Assembly: GCA_009780875.1 (NCBI GenBank)
Contig: WQZE01000010.1
Location: 1-15,170, forward strand
Direction: 5' to 3'
Length of the DNA stretch: 15,170 nucleotides
Source: Bacillota bacterium
GTDB lineage: Bacteria > Bacillota > Clostridia > Christensenellales > Pumilibacteraceae
The position numbers and the translations under genes are program-made. Positions 7,659-14,718 of the stretch are shown piece by piece (within the stretch, counting starts at the first letter, position 1; every line of letters begins with the position of its first letter). The notes beneath the pieces were generated by a model. It saw only the letters and a list, made by a program, of their open reading frames with translations, ran no database searches and was not told the origin of the DNA.

Positions 7659-9473
7659 ATGGATATTAGGAATATTGCAATTATAGCACACGTAGACCAC
7701 GGCAAAACAACGCTTGTGGATCAGATGCTCAAACAAGGCAGCGTGTTTAGAACCAACCAACAAGTGGCAGAGAGAGTGATGGATAGCAACGCTTTGGAAA
7801 AAGAGCGTGGTATCACCATTTTGGCAAAGAACACGGCGTTGTTTTACAAAGATTACAAAATCAATGTTGTGGACACCCCTGGGCACGCTGACTTTGGTGG
7901 AGAGGTTGAGCGTGTGCTCAAAATGGTCAATGGTGTGTTGCTTCTGATTGATGCACAAGAGGGCACAATGCCACAGACAAGGTTCGTGCTTTCCAAGGCG
8001 TTGGAGTTGGGGCTCAAAATCATCATTTGTGTCAACAAAATTGATAGACCGGATGCAAGAATCAATGAAGTATGTGATGAGGCTTTGGGGCTTTTGATGG
8101 ATTTGGATGCGAGCGAGGAGCAATTGGAGAGTCCTTTTGTTTATTGCAGTGGCAAAAACGGTACTGCCACTTTGACAAGGGGACAGACCGGAACGGACTT
8201 GGTGCCTTTGTTTGAGACCATCATCAACCACATTCAACCGCCTCCCACACACCAAGGGGCTTTGCAGGTACTTGTGTCTGCTCTTGACTACAATGATTAT
8301 GTGGGGAGCATTGCGATTGGCAGGATTGAGAGAGGTGAAATCAAAGTGGGGCAACAAGTGGCTGTCTCCAATTTTATTAAAAAGCAAAGTGGAGAGGAGA
8401 CCAAGCCCAATCTTTGCAAGGTGACCAACTTGTACACTTTTGAGGGGCTTGCTCGCAAAACGATAGAGAGTGCGGAGGCGGGCGATATTGTGTGCGTATC
8501 TGGACTCACGGGTATCACTATTGGAGATACAATTTGCGACACTACCACGATTGAGCCACTCAGTTTCCCAAAAATTTCGGAGCCCAGTGTACAGATGACC
8601 TTTGCGGTCAATGACAGTCCTTTTGCAGGCAAAGAGGGCAAGTTTGTGACCAGTAGACATTTGCGTGACCGCTTGTACAACGAGACCATCAAGGATGTGA
8701 GCATCCGTGTCAGTGACGGTGAGAGCAGCGAGGCGTTTAGGGTTTGTGGCAGAGGCGAGATGCATTTGTCCATTCTTATTGAGAATATGCGTAGAGAGGG
8801 CTATGAGTTTAGCGTCAGTATGCCCAAGGTGCTGTACAAGACCATAGATGGCAAAAAACACGAGCCGATTGACCAAGTGCACATTGATGTGCCCGATGAT
8901 TGCGTGGGTGCCGTGATGCAAAAGATGGGTGTACGCAAAGGCGAACTCAAAACAATGCACCCAGGACACGGCAGGACAAGGCTTGAATTTGAGGTGCCCA
9001 GTAGAGGACTCTTTGGGTACAAGTCAGAGTTTTTGACGGATACCAAAGGTGAGGGTATCCTCAACTCCGTATTTTTGCGGTATGATGTATTCAGAGGGGA
9101 GATAGAGCGGAGAAATGGCGGAAGCCTGATTGCCCACGAGACAGGGGATACGGTGGCGTATGGCTTGTTCAATGCCCAAGAAAGAGGGGTCTTGTTTGTG
9201 GGAGCGGGCATACCGGTATATATGGGTATGATTGTTGGGCAAAGTCCCAAGGCGGGGGATATCTCTGTCAATGTGTGCAAACGCAAGCAACTCACCAATA
9301 TGCGCGCGAGTGGCAGTGATGACTCACTCCGTTTGACCCCACACAAAAATATGAGTCTTGAACAGTATTTGGAGTTTATTGCGGATGATGAGTTTTTGGA
9401 GGTCACACCCAAAAGTCTCCGTTTGAGAAAAATTATTCTTGACCCCACCAAAAGGATGAGGGCATCCAAATAG
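7659..9473 (+). CDS. typA: Ribosome-associated translational GTPase TypA/BipA
   Basis: This 604-aa protein is standard length for TypA. The GTPase domain shows AHVDHGKTT (residues 10-18), the switch I region ending in GIT (51-53), DTPGHAD (72-78) and NKID (126-129). Elongation-factor domains follow, and the C-terminal TypA-specific part is visible in GRGEMHLSILIENMRREGYE, SRGLFGYKSEFLTDT, and KNMSLEQYLEFIADDE near the end. It binds the 70S ribosome in the same place as EF-G and supports ribosome assembly and stress or cold adaptation. The start ATG lies 6 bp after the preceding stop with only a weak ribosome site (AGGAT), so translational coupling is likely. It belongs to the pepF operon. Confidence 0.96.
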   Translation: MDIRNIAIIAHVDHGKTTLVDQMLKQGSVFRTNQQVAERVMDSNALEKERGITILAKNTALFYKDYKINVVDTPGHADFGGEVERVLKMVNGVLLLIDAQEGTMPQTRFVLSKALELGLKIIICVNKIDRPDARINEVCDEALGLLMDLDASEEQLESPFVYCSGKNGTATLTRGQTGTDLVPLFETIINHIQPPPTHQGALQVLVSALDYNDYVGSIAIGRIERGEIKVGQQVAVSNFIKKQSGEETKPNLCKVTNLYTFEGLARKTIESAEAGDIVCVSGLTGITIGDTICDTTTIEPLSFPKISEPSVQMTFAVNDSPFAGKEGKFVTSRHLRDRLYNETIKDVSIRVSDGESSEAFRVCGRGEMHLSILIENMRREGYEFSVSMPKVLYKTIDGKKHEPIDQVHIDVPDDCVGAVMQKMGVRKGELKTMHPGHGRTRLEFEVPSRGLFGYKSEFLTDTKGEGILNSVFLRYDVFRGEIERRNGGSLIAHETGDTVAYGLFNAQERGVLFVGAGIPVYMGMIVGQSPKAGDISVNVCKRKQLTNMRASGSDDSLRLTPHKNMSLEQYLEFIADDEFLEVTPKSLRLRKIILDPTKRMRASK

Positions 9474-9505
9474 TCAAGTTGTAGCGTGATTTTGGGAGGG
9501 AACCT

Positions 9506-10162
9506 ATGCAAGCCAAACTGGTTGTTTTTGATGTGGATGGCACACTACTCAATACCTTTGCAGGTATCAAATATGCCATAGATGGGATGCGGGCCCATTT
9601 TGGACTTTGCCCAAGCACGGACCAACAGGTCAGGCAATGTATTGGTTTGGATATGGACCGATTTGTACAAGCACTGGTGCCAGAACGGTCACTCAGTGCA
9701 AACGAATTGGAACAGTACAAGCAAGTCCGCAAGGAGTGCTACCAAAACAATCCCAATCCAGACACAATGCCCTATGACGGGATGGTGGAACTTTTGCACA
9801 AGTTGCAGAGGCAAGGCGTACGGCTTGCCATACTCACCAACAAAACACACCAAGGTGCCCTAGAAAACTGCAAGCAGTTCTTTGATGGAATCAACTTTGA
9901 GATTATCAAAGGCAATCGTAGTGGGTTTTGCCCAAAGCCTGCACCGGACGAACTTTTGGATATTTGTGACACCTTGGGGGTGAATAAAAAACACGCCATC
10001 TTTGTTGGCGACAGCGAACTAGATGTCTTGTGTGCACAAAATGCCGGCGTGCGGTGCCTTGCCGTGCTTTGGGGATTTAGGGACAAAAAAGACTTGCTTC
10101 CGTATGGTGCGACAGAGTTTGCGGAGACAGCATTGGAATTGTATCAAAAAATTGTGTTGTAG
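9506..10162 (+). CDS. HAD-superfamily hydrolase, phosphoglycolate phosphatase-like
   Basis: All four HAD motifs are present in this 218-aa protein. Motif I is FDVDGTLLNT (nucleophile Asp8 and acid Asp10), with an alpha-helical cap after it. Motif II is ILTNKTH, motif III includes the Lys of KPAPDELL, and motif IV is FVGDSELDV. The cap type and GVRCLAVLWGFRD near the end fit the Gph/PpaX-like subfamily, which removes phosphate from phosphoglycolate, pyrophosphate or other small phosphates; the substrate cannot be fixed from sequence. The start has a strong ribosome site (GGGAGGG). It is the last gene of the pepF operon, 32 bp after typA, and a 330-bp non-coding spacer follows. Confidence 0.88.
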   Translation: MQAKLVVFDVDGTLLNTFAGIKYAIDGMRAHFGLCPSTDQQVRQCIGLDMDRFVQALVPERSLSANELEQYKQVRKECYQNNPNPDTMPYDGMVELLHKLQRQGVRLAILTNKTHQGALENCKQFFDGINFEIIKGNRSGFCPKPAPDELLDICDTLGVNKKHAIFVGDSELDVLCAQNAGVRCLAVLWGFRDKKDLLPYGATEFAETALELYQKIVL

Positions 10163-10163
10163 A

Positions 10164-10256
10164 ACAAACCAAGGTTTGTATACAAGCCTTGTCTGAGCGT
10201 TTGTTTTGCTTGTGCTTGTGGATGGTGGGAGCAAATGCGTTGAGGTGTTTGCTCCC
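10164..10256 (+). other. Palindromes after the HAD gene: possible terminator or processed 3' end
   Basis: Two inverted repeats start right at the HAD stop codon. The first, 10170-10191, is a near-perfect palindrome, and it overlaps a second one, ACAAACC-AA-GGTTTGT (10164-10179). Further on, GGGAGCAAA (10227-10235) pairs perfectly with TTTGCTCCC (10248-10256) around a 12-nt loop; one more T-A pair and some G-T wobbles can be added. No T-run follows either hairpin, so a classic terminator is not shown. They may stop or stabilise the operon transcript. The remainder of the 10163-10492 spacer holds the repeats and promoter listed separately. Confidence 0.45.
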
Positions 10257-10373
10257 ATTGTTCCAAGTGGCGGGTTTGCCCAAAAAGATGAATGGTTCTT
10301 CGTGACAAGCAAAATCATTTTTGAGCAATTTGCACAAAATAGAAATGAGTACCGCTCACACAGGCTCAAAAAA

Positions 10374-10429
10374 ATGTTAACAAAATATTTCAAAAATGTG
10401 TCCAAAATGTTTGACAATGTTAACAAAAT
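10374..10429 (+). promoter_or_regulatory. Three helically phased repeats (operator; Pho-box-like)
   Basis: ATGTTAACAAAAT occurs identically at 10374-10386 and 10417-10429, with a degenerate copy (ATGTGTCCAAAAT) at 10396-10408. The starts are 22 and 21 bp apart, so all three lie on the same face of the helix. The sequence can also be read as TTAACA-like hexamers about every 11 bp (TTAACA, TTTCAA, TGTCCA, TTGACA, TTAACA), which resembles the direct repeats bound by PhoP in Bacillus. The last copy sits between the -35 and -10 boxes of the next promoter, where a bound protein would interfere with or help RNA polymerase. Confidence 0.6.
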
Positions 10430-10439
10430 GTGATATAAT
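10411..10439 (+). promoter_or_regulatory. Perfect sigma-A promoter with extended -10
   Basis: TTGACA (10411-10416) and TATAAT (10434-10439) are separated by 17 bp, with TG one base before the -10 box. The predicted start is near 10446, about 47 nt before the ATG of the next gene. A copy of the phased repeat fills most of the spacer. Confidence 0.87.
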
Positions 10440-10492
10440 AATACAAAAGTATCCGGGAAAGGGTTGGAACAATCCAAAAAAAGAGGCACAAT

Positions 10493-12403
10493 ATGATTAG
10501 TGAAAAACTATTTAAACAAAGAGAGGATGTCGCGCTTGGAATCAAACAAAATTCCGACGGCGAGTTTTCCTTTTTCTTGCGAACAGGTCCCAAGACCTCG
10601 GTGGTAGAGCAAGGGCGTGTGATTGGCGGTGATTTTGAATTAAACAAAAACAAATATTATATTGCCTATGTTGCGTTTAGAGGCGACCAAAATATTTTGC
10701 GAGTGGCAACCGTGCCGGAGAAGGGCGGTATACCTGAGTATGTAGAGAGTTATTTGGGTTCTTTTTACAAACCAAAAATTGTGTTTCACCAAGGTGAACA
10801 ACTCATTTTTGCACATATGTACACCGACAAGTCCAAGTTGGTTTGTTTTAGGCGTGGTGTGTGTTATGATGTATCTGCGGGCGGTAGCAACCATTTGACC
10901 GGACTTGTGGATATGGGGGACTGCCTTGTGGCGGCCGTGGACTGTGACCACTATCTCAAACAAGAAGAAAAAATCAACGGCGGACAACAACCGTTTGATG
11001 CTTTTGGTATTGAGATTATGCGGAAACCTGCGATGCTTGTGTACCATCTCAATTCTGGGATTGAGGGGGGCGTGCTCAAAGCGGATGCGGATGCCTTTGT
11101 GCAGGGTGGTGCACAACTTGTGCGACTTGCACGCAAGGGCAAAAAGTTTTTTGGTGCGTATATGCGTTTTGAACGCAATACCTATGTGCTCTATGTGACC
11201 GACTTTGGAGAGAGTTGGAAAGTGTGTGACACTTGTCGGATTGTGAGAGACTTCACATACAAAATCAAAGGCGGCAAGCACATTTTGGAGTTCAATGGAC
11301 AAGTGGTAGAAAAAACCGTGGAGGGTGGTTGCGACATAGATTTGGCAGCGGGCAAGCCTTGCGGTCCTATACGGTTGAGTACGGATGTGCGACAAGCCAC
11401 CCCAAGGGGTGGGAGCGGATTTGGATACTATTGGGGTGACACAAGAGTGCGTACCAATATATCCATTTGTAGCAACAACACAGGTTGGCATTGTGGGTCT
11501 CTTGACGAAAAGTATATGGCACTCAGACACCTCAATGGCTATGATTTTTGTGCGATTTCTGACCACGATACCCACCACGACAAAGACACTTGGGATGATA
11601 CCAGGTTCTACAATGATTTGTACAATCTTGACCACAACTATGCCGTGCTCAATGCCTATGAGTGGAGGCAAGGCAGGGGTGTGGAGCAAAATGCGGGACA
11701 TTACAATGTCTTGTTTAGAGGACGAGGCGATGTGATGCGGGGGATTGCGCCCGATAGCGATGTGCCTTTCAAATTGTCTGAGAGACTGCAAAACCCTATG
11801 CGTGAGGGGATGATGATTGTGTCGCACCCCAATGACAAGGATTGTGCCATTGATTGGAACCAAATGCCTGGCACGGTTGTGTTGACAGAAATGTTTGGGG
11901 CAAGAGGCAGTTATGAGTCTATGGATTGCCCGCACCATCCTTTTGAGTACAAGCGAGAGGTGTTGGCAGCTTCGTGCGTATCTGAGGGCTTGCAAGTGGC
12001 ACCCCTAGGATTTGTGGGTGGTGGTGGACACGAGTGCTCGGGTTCTACCTGTGTTTTGGCAGATGCTTTGACTCGGGAGGCCATCTATGACGCCTTGTCC
12101 AACCGGCGTTGTTATGCCACCACAGGGGCAAGGATTATTGTGGAGTACGAAATCAACGGCGTTGTGATGGGTGGCATTGTTCGTCCTGCCAAAGTTATGC
12201 AAGCCCGCATCTTTGTACAAGGCACAGATGAGATTATTGAGGCACTCCTTATGACCGACCAAGGACCCATCCCATTGTCCGCTCGTGGTACCAAAGTAGA
12301 CATAAAAATGAACCTTGACCCCTTTATGTACGCCTATGTCCGCATACTCCAAAGAGATGGTCAAGCAGCGTGGAGCAGTCCCATCTTTATGATTGGAGAA
12401 TAA
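10493..12403 (+). CDS. Propeller-like N-terminus plus DUF3604/PHP-like C-terminal domain protein
   Basis: This 636-aa cytoplasmic protein has no signal sequence, and GAGG precedes the ATG. Residues 1 to about 300 are beta-rich with one Asp-box-like motif, TDFGESW (Asp237 to Trp242), as in sialidase/BNR propellers. From about residue 312 the family marks of DUF3604 (PHP-like phosphoesterase fold) appear: YYWGDTRVRTNIS, AISDHDTHHD (Asp357-His358-Asp359), IVSHPNDKD (His445), GGGGHECSG (His513), LTREAIYDAL, RRCYATTGARI, and a final AAWSSPIF. The function is probably a metal-dependent hydrolase acting on a phosphoester or sugar-related substrate. Oddly, the first metal motif, usually His-x-His, is Arg318-Val-Arg320 here, so part of the metal site is changed or the activity is different. 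It is monocistronic: its own strong promoter lies upstream and a terminator downstream. Confidence 0.75.
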   Translation: MISEKLFKQREDVALGIKQNSDGEFSFFLRTGPKTSVVEQGRVIGGDFELNKNKYYIAYVAFRGDQNILRVATVPEKGGIPEYVESYLGSFYKPKIVFHQGEQLIFAHMYTDKSKLVCFRRGVCYDVSAGGSNHLTGLVDMGDCLVAAVDCDHYLKQEEKINGGQQPFDAFGIEIMRKPAMLVYHLNSGIEGGVLKADADAFVQGGAQLVRLARKGKKFFGAYMRFERNTYVLYVTDFGESWKVCDTCRIVRDFTYKIKGGKHILEFNGQVVEKTVEGGCDIDLAAGKPCGPIRLSTDVRQATPRGGSGFGYYWGDTRVRTNISICSNNTGWHCGSLDEKYMALRHLNGYDFCAISDHDTHHDKDTWDDTRFYNDLYNLDHNYAVLNAYEWRQGRGVEQNAGHYNVLFRGRGDVMRGIAPDSDVPFKLSERLQNPMREGMMIVSHPNDKDCAIDWNQMPGTVVLTEMFGARGSYESMDCPHHPFEYKREVLAASCVSEGLQVAPLGFVGGGGHECSGSTCVLADALTREAIYDALSNRRCYATTGARIIVEYEINGVVMGGIVRPAKVMQARIFVQGTDEIIEALLMTDQGPIPLSARGTKVDIKMNLDPFMYAYVRILQRDGQAAWSSPIFMIGE

Positions 12404-12420
12404 TAAAATTGTAAAACAAA

Positions 12421-12454
12421 AAAACCTGCAAAATTTTTGCGGGTTTTTTATTTT
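12421..12454 (+). terminator. Rho-independent terminator after the DUF3604-like gene
   Basis: CCTGCAA (12425-12431) pairs with TTGCGGG (12437-12443) with one T-G wobble around a short A/T loop. The stem is extended by A-run/T-run pairs, and TTTTTT then ATTTT follow. It begins 17 bp after the stop codon. Confidence 0.9.
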
Positions 12455-12478
12455 ATATATTCAAATAATTCAAAACGC

Positions 12479-12510
12479 TTTACTAATTATTTTATTAGGT
12501 ATAATATAAT
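12479..12510 (+). promoter_or_regulatory. Probable promoter of the microcin C-like remnant
   Basis: Two overlapping TATAAT boxes (12500-12505 and 12505-12510) follow a TTTACT box at 12479-12484. The spacing is 15 or 20 bp, so the -35 assignment is weak. CTAAT and ATTAG (12483-12498) form an inverted repeat between the boxes and could be an operator. The surroundings are distinctly AT-rich compared with neighbouring genes. The leader to the next ATG (12588) would be about 70 nt and ends in a strong AAAAGGAGGTGA ribosome site. Confidence 0.5.
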
Positions 12511-12587
12511 CGAGATAAACTTGGTTATATAATGAATATGATATGACACGCCGCATAGCATATAGTAAAACTAAAAGGAGGTGACTT

Positions 12588-13112
12588 ATGATTGTAAATA
12601 ATGTTGATATGCAAAAAATTGATGTTGCCAACCAATTTCGTTTTATCAATAAGAAAATTAAGTCTAGCATTGATGTGGAAAGTGTTACACAAAATTCGGA
12701 TTTGATATTTTTGGCGGCAGATACACCTACCTAGGGGAAAAATTGTAGATTTTGTAGACGATGTGTCTGTGTTATAATGATACTGTCCTAACCGACAGTA
12801 TCATTTTTTGTTGTGGATAAGTAGCCGTTTTGCGGTGCACCAGTTTCCAACTATATTCAGTGTGGACCAATGATTGTTTCAGGCAAAACTAAGAGATATA
12901 GAGAACTCATTGGATATAATATATACCAAGGCAATACTGCACAAAGAATAAACCCACAATTGGTGTCATATATTATTGAACCAACCAACGCAATTGTTGC
13001 AAGTATTGGTGTGATGGAGGTAGTTAAATATTTCTCAGGAATATGCGATTGTGCGTTACAAGAAAAGGTCTTTGTGCTTGGTATGAATGGATTTGTCCAA
13101 CGAGATGATTGA
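12588..13112 (+). pseudogene. Broken E1/ThiF-like adenylyltransferase, MccB-like
   Basis: Three pieces of one protein lie in a row. Piece one (12588-12730, strong ribosome site) ends SDLIFLAADTPT and then hits a TAG. Shifting by one base continues it as RGKIVDFVDDVSV (12733-12771). After a palindromic insert, the third piece resumes at about 12825 as PFCGAPVSNYIQCGP and continues with MIVSGKTKRY, ending INPQLVSYIIEPTNAIVAS, then VMEVVKYFSGI and a tail to 13112. These follow in order the E1 fold of MccB (AADxP, the xGP-x5-GKT segment, and the helix near the C-terminus), which adenylates the microcin C peptide. The whole N-terminal half, with the GxGxxG ATP-binding loop, is missing, and the zinc CxxC pair seen in MccB (CYEC) is RYREL here. 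It is AT-rich. Another ThiF/HesA-type enzyme is possible. The immediate neighbour is the MccF-like gene, 36 bp on. Confidence 0.75.
12772..12815. repeat. Small palindromic insertion inside the MccB-like pseudogene
   Basis: The insert contains a 12-bp perfect stem (12776-12787 with 12794-12805, loop CTAACC) followed by a T-run to 12809, so it would act as a terminator. A TGTTATAAT extended -10 box (12770-12778) overlaps its left arm. GTG stands at both sides (12769-12771 and 12813-12815). Compared with the MccB layout, about 41-44 nt are in excess here, which also explains the frame change. It could be a minimal mobile palindrome with a short target duplication; no second copy is seen in the window. 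Confidence 0.6.
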
Positions 13113-13148
13113 TTTAAAAAGTATCAAAATGCTTGATAAGGAGATTGG

Positions 13149-14208
13149 ATGATTGGACCCAAACGATTGCAGCAGGGAGACACCGTGATGGCGGTGTCTT
13201 TGTCAAGTGGGCTTGCACATAGGTACCCCCATAGATACCAAGTTGGGAAAAAGCAACTACAAGATACTTTTGGCGTCAAGGTGATGGAGGGGGAATATAC
13301 TCTTAGGAGTGAGGAGTGGATGTATAGGAATCCACAAGCCAGGGCGGAAGACTTGATGAATGCTTTTGTGGACAGGAGTATTGATGGGGTGGTCTCTGTG
13401 ATTGGTGGTTGTGATAGTATTAGGAGGTTATCCTATTTGGATTTTGATTTGTTTAGGCAAAATCCAAAAATTTTTTTGGGGAACTCGGATGCGACGGTCA
13501 CACATTTTGTATTGCAAAAGGCTGGCGTGGGATCTTATTATGGACCAAGTCTTATGACAGGGTTTGCAGAAAACGGGGGGAATTTTGGACGCAACCCAGA
13601 GGTGCGTTGAGACAGCATTGTTTGGCAAAGGGGATTGGGTCATCCGAGATAGTGGAATTTTTGTGGATGAATTTTTGGATTGGGGTAGTCCAAGCAATCA
13701 AAACCAAAAAAGAAGTCTTGGTAACAATGAATGGAAAGTTTTGCAAGGGGGCGGTATGGTGGAGGGTGTGTTGTGGGGTGGATGTTTGGAGGTCATTGAG
13801 GGGATCAAGAATACGGAGTTGTTTCCAACCACAGAGTTTTTTGAAAACAAAATTTTATTTTTGGAAGTGTCGGAATGGATGCCAGGGGTAGAGTGGGTAG
13901 AAATGTTTGTGAGAAACTTATGCGTGAGCGGGATTGCTTGCAAGTTGAAAGCGTTGCTTTTTGGGAGACCGCATACTTTTGGTAGTCAGGTCTACAACAA
14001 ACAATATGAAGAAGCGTTGGTGCGAGTGCTTGGAGAAGAGTTTGGGTTGGAGAATTTGCTTGTCGTGAGTCGGATGGATTTTGGACATACAAAGCCTTCT
14101 TGTGTTTTGCCCATTGGGGGCAGAGTTATTGTGGATTCTGAAAAAAACAACTTACGGTTCTCCGCTAAAAAATGTCACAGGTTGGGAGAGTGTATCATAA
14201 ATATCTAA
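13149..14208 (+). pseudogene. S66 serine peptidase, MccF-like (frameshifted)
   Basis: With the frame corrected this is about 352 aa, the normal MccF/LD-carboxypeptidase length. The first frame (13149-13610) has a good ribosome site (AAGGAGA), the opening LQQGDTVMAVSLSSG, VVSVIGGCDS, and the nucleophile Ser113 in GNSDATVTH. It runs out after FAENGG, and the protein continues one frame over as ILDATQRCVETALFG. The break is at a run of six G (13575-13580); with five G the frame is open. The second part carries the catalytic Glu in ILFLEVSEW (about 239 in the joined protein) and His in MDFGHTKP (about 303), very near the Glu243 and His311 I recall for E. coli MccF. MccF cuts the amide bond of microcin C or its processed toxin and gives immunity. 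Related LdcA enzymes trim peptidoglycan, but the overall pattern and the MccB-like neighbour favour MccF. Confidence 0.82.
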
Positions 14209-14218
14209 GGAGGTAATG

Positions 14219-14665
14219 ATGGATACACAAAAAATTAACATTGACTTTTTGAGTGACTTGTACAAAATTATCAAAAACACCGTAGATACGCTTGACCGAT
14301 TTGTGGGTATCAGTGACGATATTGCTTTGGGTGTGGTTTTGACAGAGTACAGTGACAAATTTGGCAATATGGCCAAAGAGACCGAGTCCGCACTGGCAAG
14401 TTTTGGCAAAAAGCCAAAGCAATTGGGGGACACTTTGCGAGGAGCCAACCATTTTGCGAGTGGCTTGCAAACGGGCTGGCACACACTCTTTGACAAATCT
14501 CCCAGTCGTATTGCCGAACTCGTAATGCAAAATGCCTTGGATTATATCATTGTTGGATACAAGGTCTCCAAAAAAGAAAGTTTTGAAGCGGGTGTGCAAG
14601 CCGTCAACAAAAAAGCCTTGACATTGCAAGAAGGCATTTTTGAAGAGATGAAAAAGTTTTTGTAA
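14219..14665 (+). CDS. Small helical protein, possibly a ferritin-like four-helix bundle (DUF2383-type)
   Basis: This 148-aa protein starts at ATG 14219 with a strong AAGGAGG site; the ATG at 14216 is only 2 nt from that site and less likely. It is almost entirely helical and has no signal sequence. The layout of two helices, a bend with FGKKPKQLGDTLRGANHF, then GLQTGWHTLFDKSPSRIAELVMQ and a final helix resembles the DUF2383/PA2169 four-helix bundles, but the resemblance is weak and I see no obvious metal-binding set. It begins 10 bp after the MccF-like gene and may have been transcribed with it. I would not infer a role in microcin immunity from position alone. Confidence 0.65.
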   Translation: MDTQKINIDFLSDLYKIIKNTVDTLDRFVGISDDIALGVVLTEYSDKFGNMAKETESALASFGKKPKQLGDTLRGANHFASGLQTGWHTLFDKSPSRIAELVMQNALDYIIVGYKVSKKESFEAGVQAVNKKALTLQEGIFEEMKKFL

Positions 14666-14718
14666 AGTGTAGCAAAACCCAAAAACCAAGACGCAAAGAA
14701 TCACGAAAGCAAGGGGAT

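Noticed and set aside
7413..8969. Long (518-codon) open frame on the minus strand across typA
   Set aside because: typA on the plus strand is unmistakable. The antisense frame is His/Leu/Arg-rich with no domain and no ribosome site, a by-product of codon bias.
10640..11995. 451-codon open frame on the minus strand across the DUF3604-like gene
   Set aside because: It is a shadow of a well-supported plus-strand gene; its composition (His, Arg, Ile rich) is unnatural and it has no start signals.
12543..12584. 13-codon frame MTRRIAYSKTKRR as an MccA-type precursor peptide
   Set aside because: It has no ribosome site, overlaps the ribosome site of the next frame, and does not end in Asn as MccA peptides do.
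13149..14208. Plain LD-carboxypeptidase (LdcA) for peptidoglycan recycling
   Set aside because: It is the same superfamily and cannot be fully excluded, but the spacing of Ser, Glu and His, the VEG..WGGCLE segment and the adjacent MccB-like remnant favour MccF.
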